A stretch of DNA of 11,737 nt. It comes from Actinomycetes bacterium (GTDB lineage Bacteria > Actinomycetota > Actinomycetes > Actinomycetales > Cellulomonadaceae). The stretch spans positions 1-11,737 of the forward strand of contig JAEXPS010000250.1 of NCBI GenBank assembly GCA_023438885.1. Direction: 5' to 3'. Of the stretch, positions 7,492 through 11,737 are shown in pieces (the first letter of the stretch is position 1; each line of letters begins with the position of its first letter). The notes below the pieces were generated by a model. The model was given only the letters and a program-made list of their open reading frames with translations, was not told the origin of the DNA and searched no databases. The position numbers and the translations under genes are program-made.

Positions 7492-7604
7492 CCGGAGGGC
7501 TGCGCTCGCGCCGGAGGGTGCGCTCGCGCCGGAAGGGTGCGCTCGCTCCGGGGGAGTGCGCTCGCGCCGGGGGAGTGCGCTCGCGCCGGAAGGGTGCGCT
7601 CGCG
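7482..7604. repeat. Tandem array of 18-19 bp units, six full and one partial
   Basis: Units start at 7482, 7501, 7519, 7538, 7557 and 7576, with a 10-bp partial at 7595-7604. The consensus is TGCGCTCGCGCCGGARGGG; the units at 7519 and 7576 are identical, and those at 7538 and 7557 end in GGGGGAG instead. Only the second unit has 18 bp; the other full units have 19. The first ten bases, TGCGCTCGCG, are the outer right end of palindromic element copy 2, so the array looks like a tandem expansion of that end. There are no spacers, so it is not a CRISPR array, and no replication gene is nearby to suggest iterons. Confidence 0.88.
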
Positions 7605-7613
7605 GAGATTGCC

Positions 7614-7649
7614 GGGGGGCGATGGGTTGGGGGGCTGGGCAGTTCGGGG
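7614..7649 (+). other. Cluster of G-tracts matching a G-quadruplex motif
   Basis: Five G-tracts (6, 3, 6, 3 and 4 bases, at 7614, 7624, 7629, 7637 and 7646) are separated by loops of 4, 2, 2 and 6 bases. This meets the usual G3+N1-7 definition of a putative quadruplex on the + strand. It lies just past the TetR stop codon. RNA from the polyprenyl synthase side would carry the G-rich strand; the TetR transcript would carry the C-rich one. High GC content alone makes such motifs fairly frequent in this genome type, so function is uncertain. Confidence 0.45.
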
Positions 7650-7656
7650 CGGTGCG

Positions 7657-8388
7657 TCAGGGGAGGCGACGCTCCAGGCCGTCGAGGATCAGGGCCAAGC
7701 CCCACTCGAAGTCCCCGATGGAGCCCGGCGTGAACGCGCCGCCCGCCACGGCGCGAGCCAGCGCGGGGAATTCGTCCCCCGCGGTCAGCGCCCGCATCAG
7801 CTCGCCGAACTGGCCCGCGACGTCCGCCACCGGCACGTTCAGCGCAGCCGCAGCGGTGCGCACCTCCTCGTCGTACCGCGCGGTCCAGAGCAGGTAGCCG
7901 TTGAGCAGCATGAGCGCGGCGACCTTGTCCGCCTCGGACAGTGGCGTCCCGGCGAGGATCACCAGGCCGCGCTCGACGGCGACGAGCTGGCTGGGTGTAC
8001 CCGCCCGCTCGACGAACCGCACCCGCTCGAGCCACGGGTGCCGGGCGTAGGTCTGGTGCTGCCGCCGGCACCACTCCTCGAGCGCGGGCCGCCAGCCGGC
8101 GGCCAGGTCCGGTTCGGCAGGGTCCTCCTGCTGCCGCCACACCGAGTCGTGCATGAGGATCAGCAGCTCGTCCTTGCCGGCGACGTGCCGGTAGAGGGAC
8201 ATGGTGCCGGCGCCTAGCCGCTCGGCGACACGGGCCATCGAGACGGCGTCGAGGCCCTCGGCGTCGGCGAGCTCGACCGCCGCGGTGACGATGCGGGCAG
8301 CGGTCAGGGCCTCACGAGTGGGCCGGGCCTCCGTCGTCTGCCACAACCGGGCAACTCCCGCCGAAAGTCCCGGGTCGTCCGTCGCCAT
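7657..8388 (-). CDS. TetR family transcriptional regulator
   Basis: This is a TetR-type repressor, probably controlling itself and the divergent ABC exporter. The chosen ATG (8388) gives 243 residues. The N-terminal DNA-binding domain covers about residues 24-76, with helix-turn-helix VSMARVAERLGAGTMSLYRHV (49-69) and the family hallmark SLYRHVAGKDELL. The rest, with WRPALEEWCRRQHQTYARHPWL and a helical, hydrophobic C-terminus, fits the ligand-binding domain; the ligand cannot be inferred. The frame stays open to an ATG at 8442, but those 18 extra codons (RAYIVRIEYAIR and similar) are encoded by the operator palindromes, so the shorter start is more likely. No Shine-Dalgarno precedes 8388, but TACGCT lies 6 nt before it, which fits a leaderless transcript. 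The gene is convergent with the polyprenyl synthase gene. Confidence 0.92.
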   Translation of the reverse strand: MATDDPGLSAGVARLWQTTEARPTREALTAARIVTAAVELADAEGLDAVSMARVAERLGAGTMSLYRHVAGKDELLILMHDSVWRQQEDPAEPDLAAGWRPALEEWCRRQHQTYARHPWLERVRFVERAGTPSQLVAVERGLVILAGTPLSEADKVAALMLLNGYLLWTARYDEEVRTAAAALNVPVADVAGQFGELMRALTAGDEFPALARAVAGGAFTPGSIGDFEWGLALILDGLERRLP

Positions 8389-8400
8389 GCGTATAGCGTA
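8389..8400 (-). promoter_or_regulatory. Candidate -10 box and leaderless start for the TetR gene
   Basis: Read on the minus strand, TACGCT (8400-8395) fits TANNNT and is followed by six bases (ATACGC) and then the ATG at 8388. The spacing is the same as upstream of the polyprenyl synthase gene. There is no recognisable -35 box and no Shine-Dalgarno. The box lies inside operator site III, so binding there would block this promoter directly. A second possible minus-strand -10, TATCGT (8416-8411), lies within site I. Confidence 0.4.
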
Positions 8401-8409
8401 CTCGATGCG

Positions 8410-8415
8410 TACGAT
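8410..8415 (+). promoter_or_regulatory. Candidate -10 box for the ABC exporter operon
   Basis: TACGAT on the plus strand fits TANNNT, lies inside operator site I and would place the transcription start near 8422, leaving a leader of roughly 38 bases that contains the ribosome binding site. No good -35 box is seen 16-18 bp upstream. The neighbouring GATATA (8413-8418) is an alternative. Either choice would be covered by a repressor bound at site I. Confidence 0.35.
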
Positions 8416-8448
8416 ATACGCACGAGCGTAAGCCATACGCACCTGAGT

Positions 8449-8454
8449 GAGGAG
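8449..8454 (+). promoter_or_regulatory. Ribosome binding site of the ABC ATPase gene
   Basis: GAGGAG is a strong Shine-Dalgarno five bases before the ATG at 8460. It fixes that start and contrasts with the TetR and polyprenyl synthase genes, which have none. Confidence 0.8.
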
Positions 8455-8459
8455 CTGAC

Positions 8460-9368
8460 ATGAGCACGGCGATCGAGGTCGCGGGGCTGACCAAGTCGTT
8501 CGGCGCGGTGGGTGCGCTGGACGGTCTGGACCTGCACGTCCGGCAGGGCGAGGTCCACGGGCTGCTCGGCCCGAACGGGGCCGGCAAGACCACCACCATC
8601 CGGGTGCTGCTCGGGCTGCTGCGGGCCGACGAGGGACGCGCCGCCCTGCTCGGCGCCGACCCGTGGCGCGACGCGGTGGGCCTGCACCGCCGCCTCGCCT
8701 ACGTGCCGGGCGACGTGCACCTGTGGCCCAACCTCACCGGGGGCGAGGTGATCGACCTGATGGGCCGCCTGCGCGGGCGGACCGACGCCGCGCGGCGCGA
8801 CGAGCTCGTCGAGCGCTTCGCCCTGGACCCCACCAAGCACTGCCGCACGTACTCCAAGGGCAACCGCCAGAAGGTCGCGCTGGGCGCCGCGCTCGCGGCG
8901 GACGTCGAGCTCTACCTGCTCGACGAGCCCTCGTCGGGCCTCGACCCGCTGATGGCCGGCGTCTTCGTCGACGTGGTCCGCGAGCTGCGCGGCGCCGGGC
9001 GCACCGTGCTCCTGTCCAGCCACATCCTCGCCGAGGTCGAGGCGCTGGCCGACCGGCTGACCATCGTCCGCTCCGGCCGCGCGGTGGAGACCGGCACGTT
9101 CGACGAGCTGCGCCACCTGACGCGCACCCGCGTCGCCGTCCGCACCGCCACCCCGCTCGCCGGCCTCGACGCCTGGGACGGCGTCCACGAGGTGACGCAG
9201 GACCGCGGCACCGTGAGCTTCGCGGTCGACACCGGCCGGTTCGGCGAGGTGCTGCGCCGCCTCACCGAGCACGGCGTGCTGTCGCTCACCAGCGCGCCGC
9301 CCACGCTGGAGGAGCTGTTCCGCTCCCGGTACGACGAGGCGGGGCTCGAGCCGGCAGGTGCGCGGTGA
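8460..9368 (+). CDS. ABC transporter ATP-binding protein (ABC-2 type exporter)
   Basis: This is the ATP-hydrolysing subunit of an efflux pump; it works as a dimer on the inner face of the membrane with the permease encoded next. The protein has 302 residues. Motifs in order: Walker A GPNGAGKTTT with Lys43; the ABC signature in the variant form YSKGNRQKV (131-139), typical of ABC-2 exporter ATPases rather than canonical LSGGQ; Walker B ELYLLDEPSSGLDP with Asp155 and Glu156; and the switch histidine His188 in LLSSHIL. Residues about 215-302 form the C-terminal extension common in drug-exporter ATPases (LTSAPPTLEELFRSRYDEA). The ATG has a strong Shine-Dalgarno, and its stop overlaps the permease start as GTGA. 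Expression is probably controlled by the divergent TetR. The substrate is unknown. Confidence 0.94.
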   Translation: MSTAIEVAGLTKSFGAVGALDGLDLHVRQGEVHGLLGPNGAGKTTTIRVLLGLLRADEGRAALLGADPWRDAVGLHRRLAYVPGDVHLWPNLTGGEVIDLMGRLRGRTDAARRDELVERFALDPTKHCRTYSKGNRQKVALGAALAADVELYLLDEPSSGLDPLMAGVFVDVVRELRGAGRTVLLSSHILAEVEALADRLTIVRSGRAVETGTFDELRHLTRTRVAVRTATPLAGLDAWDGVHEVTQDRGTVSFAVDTGRFGEVLRRLTEHGVLSLTSAPPTLEELFRSRYDEAGLEPAGAR

Positions 9369-10972
9369 GGGCCCTGGCCGGCCTGGGGCCGATGGTGCGC
9401 CTGGTGGCGCGCCGCGAGCGGGTGGCGCTCGCCGCGTGGACCGGGGTGGTTGCGGGCCTGGCGGCGATGTTCACCTCGATGTCGGTGGGCTCGCTGCGCA
9501 CGGCCGACGAGGCCGAGCGGCAGGCCGCCTTCCTGGCCGGCAGCCCGGCGCTGCGCATGTTCGGCCCGACCTTCGGGGCGAGTGTCGGGGGCTACGCCGT
9601 CGCCCGGATGCTCCTGACGCTGACGGTGCTGACCGCGCTCGCCTCGACGTTCACCGTGGTGCGCAACACCCGGCGCGACGAGGACGACGGCCGCGCCGAG
9701 CTGCTGGGCTCCGCAGCGGTGGGCCGCCAGGCGCGCCTGGCGGCGGTGCTGCTGGTGGTCGCGGTCGCGGACCTCCTCATCGGTGCCCTCGTCGTGCCCG
9801 CGATGGCGAGCCAGGGCGTGCCGGTGGGCGGCGCCGCCTTGACGGGCGCCGCGGTGGCCGCGACCGGCCTGGCCTTCGCGGGCGTCGGTGCGCTCGCCGC
9901 CCAGGTGGCCGGTGCCGCCCGTGCGGCGAACGGCTTGGCCGGGGCGGTGCTCGGTGTCGCGTTCCTGACCCAGGGCGCGGGCAACCTGATCGGCACGGTG
10001 ACGCCGGCGGGCACCGGCGTCGAGGCCGCCTGGCCGGTGTGGCTGTCGCCGATCGGCTGGGTCCAGCAGGTGCGGGCGTTCGAGGACCAGCGCACCTGGC
10101 CGCTCGCCCTCGGTGTCGCGGCGTTCGCGGGACTGGCCGCGGCCGCGTGGCAGGTCGCGGCGCACCGCGACTTCGGGCTCGGCGTGCTGCCCGAGCGGCG
10201 GGGCCGTGCGACAGGCGGGCGCTGCCTCGTCGGGCCCCTCGGACTCGTCTGGCGCGTGGAACGCAGCTCCGCGGTCGCGTGGGCCTTCGCCATGCTCGCC
10301 TGCGGGCTGGCGTTCGGCTCGATGGCCGCCGGCGGGCTGGAGCTCGACGGCGACGCAGCCGAGTGGTACGCGCAGGTGACCGGCTCCACCGACATGGTGC
10401 CCGCGTTCCGCACCGCGATGGTGCAGATGGCGGCGCTCGCCGTCGCGACGCAAGCCGTGCTGACGGTGCTGCGCGGGCGGGCGGACGAGGTCACCGGCCG
10501 CTCGGAGGCGCTCCACGCCGCCACGGTGACCCGGCTGCGCTGGGCCGGTGTCCACGCGGCCCACGCACTGGCGGGGGCCGCGGGTCTGCTGGCGCTGTTC
10601 GGCCTCGGTCTCGGGCTCGCCGGTGGCGATCCGCGAGAGGTGCCGTCGCTCGTCGGCGCGGCGCTGGCCCAGCTGCCCGCGGTGCTGGTCGTCGCCGGCA
10701 TCGCGGCCCTGGCCGCGGGGCTGCTGCCGCGCTGGGCGCCGGTGGTCCCGTGGTCGGCGCTGGGTGCGGCCGTGCTGGTCGGGCCGACCTTCGGCGCCGG
10801 GCTGGACGTGCCGGGTTGGGCGAAGGATCTGTCGCCGTTCACGCACGCGCCCACGGCGCCCGCCGCAGGGATCGCGACCGGGCCCCTGCTCGTGCTCGGC
10901 GCGGCCGCGCTCGGGCTCGTCGTGCTCGGTGCCTTGGCCGCCCGTCGCCGGGACCTGCGGCTGCCCGCCTGA
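9365..10972 (+). CDS. ABC-2 type exporter permease, large duplicated form
   Basis: This is the membrane subunit partnering the ATPase upstream. The 535-residue product is very hydrophobic, with roughly twelve helices in two halves. The halves share an internal repeat: GPMVRLVARRERVALAAW (8-25) resembles GPLGLVWRVERSSAVAW (290-306), and DExxGRxExL occurs at 105-114 (DEDDGRAELL) and 374-383 (DEVTGRSEAL). Size and pattern match the fused permeases grouped as putative exporters of polyketide antibiotics (COG3559), the kind seen in mycobacterial Rv1217c, which sits with an ATPase (Rv1218c) and a TetR regulator (Rv1219c). The fused form would supply both membrane halves from one chain. The GTG start overlaps the ATPase stop (GTGA); ATG 9392 (residue 10) is a less likely alternative. 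Function as a drug or metabolite exporter is inferred. Confidence 0.88.
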   Translation: MRALAGLGPMVRLVARRERVALAAWTGVVAGLAAMFTSMSVGSLRTADEAERQAAFLAGSPALRMFGPTFGASVGGYAVARMLLTLTVLTALASTFTVVRNTRRDEDDGRAELLGSAAVGRQARLAAVLLVVAVADLLIGALVVPAMASQGVPVGGAALTGAAVAATGLAFAGVGALAAQVAGAARAANGLAGAVLGVAFLTQGAGNLIGTVTPAGTGVEAAWPVWLSPIGWVQQVRAFEDQRTWPLALGVAAFAGLAAAAWQVAAHRDFGLGVLPERRGRATGGRCLVGPLGLVWRVERSSAVAWAFAMLACGLAFGSMAAGGLELDGDAAEWYAQVTGSTDMVPAFRTAMVQMAALAVATQAVLTVLRGRADEVTGRSEALHAATVTRLRWAGVHAAHALAGAAGLLALFGLGLGLAGGDPREVPSLVGAALAQLPAVLVVAGIAALAAGLLPRWAPVVPWSALGAAVLVGPTFGAGLDVPGWAKDLSPFTHAPTAPAAGIATGPLLVLGAAALGLVVLGALAARRRDLRLPA

Positions 10973-11005
10973 GAGCGCCTCGAGCACCGGCCACATCTCC
11001 TGCGG

Positions 11006-11017
11006 AGAACCGGTTCT
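11006..11017. promoter_or_regulatory. Perfect 12-bp palindrome upstream of the sigma factor gene
   Basis: AGAACCGGTTCT is its own reverse complement and ends 32 bp before the sigma factor GTG. It lies in the 77-bp gap after the permease, where a promoter is expected. GAACC could serve as an ECF-type -35 element, with CGGTCG at 11030-11035 as the -10 about 18 bp later, suggesting autoregulation. Alternatively it is a binding site for a dimeric regulator. Neither is proved. Confidence 0.4.
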
Positions 11018-11049
11018 GTGCCCGGGGCCCGGTCGGGCATGCTGGTGCG

Positions 11050-11598
11050 GTGCTCGACGCCTTCGACGAGGTGCTGGCCCAGGCCCGCACCGGTGCCGGC
11101 GAGGCGTTCACCTTGCTCTACCGCGACCTGGTGCGGCCGGTCGCCGCGTACGTGCGGTCGCAGGGCGTGGGCGAGGTCGAGGACGTCACGAGCGAGGTGT
11201 TCCTCGCCGCGTTCACGGGCCTCGAGGGGTTCGCCGGCGACCAGGCCGGGTTCCGGTCCTGGGTGTTCACCATCGCGCACCGCCGGGTGATGGACCACTG
11301 GCGCAAGGCGGCCCGCGCGGTGCCGCAGGTGGCCTACGACACCGCGGACGACGACCGCACGGTGCCCAGCGCGGAGGTCGGCGCCCTCGACGTGCTCGGC
11401 TCGCAGCGCGTGGTCGAGCTGCTCGCAAGCCTGACCGACGAGCAGCGCGAGGTGCTGGCGCTGCGGGTGGTCGCCGACCTGACCGTGGAACAGGTGGCGG
11501 CGGTCGTCGGGCGCAGCGAGGGCGCGGTCAAGGCGCTCCAGCGCCGCGCCCTGGCCACCCTGCGCCGGCAGATGGAACGGGAGGCCGCGCCCCTATGA
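11050..11598 (+). CDS. RNA polymerase sigma-70 factor, ECF type
   Basis: This is a small alternative sigma factor that directs RNA polymerase to a specific promoter set. The product has 182 residues, the usual ECF size. Region 2 covers about residues 18-90: EAFTLLYRDLVRPVAAYV, then DVTSEVFLAAF and the core- and -10-binding FRSWVFTIAHRRVMDHWRK. A short acidic linker follows (DTADDDRTVPSAE). Region 4 covers about 120-178, with LLASLTDEQREVLALRVV and the helix-turn-helix LTVEQVAAVVGRSEGAVKAL. Regions 1 and 3 are absent, as expected for ECF. The GTG at 11050 is the only sensible in-frame start near region 2. It has no clear Shine-Dalgarno, but CATGCT ends 6 nt upstream. The frame stays open far upstream inside the permease gene, which is a shadow. 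It overlaps the next gene by ATGA. Confidence 0.92.
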   Translation: MLDAFDEVLAQARTGAGEAFTLLYRDLVRPVAAYVRSQGVGEVEDVTSEVFLAAFTGLEGFAGDQAGFRSWVFTIAHRRVMDHWRKAARAVPQVAYDTADDDRTVPSAEVGALDVLGSQRVVELLASLTDEQREVLALRVVADLTVEQVAAVVGRSEGAVKALQRRALATLRRQMEREAAPL

Positions 11599-11737
11599 GC
11601 GCCTTCAGCGATGACGATGACGTGAGGACGGAACGGCTGCTGCGGACCGGGCTGGCCGCGCCCGGCGACGAGCCGCTGGCGGCCGCCCTCGCCACGTTGC
11701 GCGCGCTGGCCGACGAGCCGGCCCCGGAGCCCACGCC
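11595..11737 (+). CDS. Unrecognised protein, 5' part; possible anti-sigma factor by position
   Basis: The ATG overlaps the sigma factor stop (ATGA), and GGGAGG lies ten bases upstream, so the two genes are translationally coupled. Only 47 codons are visible before the window ends. The N-terminus is hydrophilic and acidic (MSAFSDDDDVRTERLLRTG), then Ala/Leu-rich with a predicted helix (DEPLAAALATLRALADEP) and a Pro/Glu-rich tail. ECF sigma genes are often followed by their anti-sigma factor, which is the only argument for that role. No zinc-binding HxxxCxxC motif or membrane helix appears in the visible part, so the function is unproved. Confidence 0.6.
   Translation, partial: MSAFSDDDDVRTERLLRTGLAAPGDEPLAAALATLRALADEPAPEPT

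Larger units (their letters stand above)
7064..7656. other. Repeat-rich gap between convergent genes
   Basis: This 593-bp stretch separates the 3' ends of the polyprenyl synthase gene (+) and the TetR gene (-). I find no coding sequence in it: the open frames that cross it are low-complexity readings of the repeats and have no family signature. It holds a C-rich minisatellite, two palindromic elements, an 18-19 bp tandem array and a G-tract cluster, each listed separately. The 69 bp between the two palindromic elements (7342-7410) is unique sequence with nothing recognisable. No classic hairpin plus T-run terminator is visible for either gene, so the palindromes may serve that purpose. Confidence 0.85.
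8388..8441. promoter_or_regulatory. Probable TetR operator: two clear and one degenerate GCGTA-N5-TACGC palindromes
   Basis: Site I is TGCGTACGATATACGCA (8406-8422), with perfect 6-bp arms around five bases. Site II is GCGTAAGCCATACGC (8426-8440), with perfect 5-bp arms and the same 5-base centre. Site III is TGCGTATAGCGTACTCG (8388-8404), where the left half is exact and the right half matches at 4 of 6. The centres fall at about 8396, 8414 and 8433, 18-19 bp apart. Together they fill the gap between the TetR start and the ABC operon and cover its possible -10 boxes. A 15-17 bp palindrome is the normal size for a TetR dimer site. That this regulator binds them is inference from position. Confidence 0.72.

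Noticed and set aside
7482..7604. CRISPR array or plasmid-type iterons
   Set aside because: The units are contiguous with no spacers, which excludes CRISPR. No replication initiator, AT-rich region or DnaA boxes are near, so iterons are not supported.
7354..8217. Plus-strand open frame through the tandem array and into the TetR gene
   Set aside because: Its first part is the 19-bp repeat read as ALAPGECARAG-like sequence and the rest is antisense to TetR. No domain, no start signal.
9358..11049. Upstream extension of the sigma factor frame by more than 500 codons
   Set aside because: The extension overlaps the whole permease gene in another frame and is low-complexity. ECF sigma factors begin just before region 2, which matches the GTG at 11050. 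The permease frame also extends back to 8663 inside the ATPase gene for the same reason.

Overview
The window looks like chromosomal DNA from a high-GC Gram-positive bacterium (Actinomycetota, probably Micrococcales, near Cellulomonas, Isoptericola or Promicromonospora). Three things point there: GC-rich third codon positions with many GTG starts, an actinobacterial complex I layout, and a long-chain polyprenyl diphosphate synthase right after nuoN. The genus is inference; no rRNA or other marker is present.

Region 1 (1-7063, all +). This is the distal end of the NADH:quinone oxidoreductase (complex I) operon: the 3' part of nuoJ, then complete nuoK, nuoL, nuoM and nuoN, all membrane-arm subunits. 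The conserved proton-path Glu and Lys residues can be placed in each complete subunit. nuoJ/nuoK and nuoM/nuoN overlap by GTGA. A trans-polyprenyl diphosphate synthase follows 23 bp later. It probably makes the isoprenoid tail of menaquinone, the electron acceptor of the complex. It has no Shine-Dalgarno sequence, but a -10-like TAGGTT sits 6 nt before its GTG, so it may also have its own leaderless promoter.

Region 2 (7064-7656). This is a 593-bp gap between convergent genes with no credible gene. It holds a C-rich alternating minisatellite, two 81-bp palindromic elements exactly 150 bp apart, a tandem array of 18-19 bp units that repeats the outer end of the second palindrome, and a run of G-tracts. 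It is the most unusual part of the window.

Region 3 (7657-10972). A divergent TetR regulator (-) faces an ABC-2 type exporter operon (+): an ATPase, then a 535-aa permease with a visible internal duplication. Two good GCGTA-N5-TACGC palindromes and a weaker third fill the 71-bp divergent gap. They are probably the TetR operator, and the regulator probably represses both sides until a toxic or drug-like ligand binds.

Region 4 (10973-11737). A small ECF-type sigma-70 gene follows, with a perfect 12-bp palindrome upstream. It overlaps by ATGA an unrecognised gene that runs off the window; by position this could encode an anti-sigma factor.

Most of the window is ordinary chromosome. I see no phage, transposase, CRISPR array or new defence system. 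The candidates for something undescribed are the repeat cluster in region 2 and, less so, the multi-site operator and the leaderless starts.
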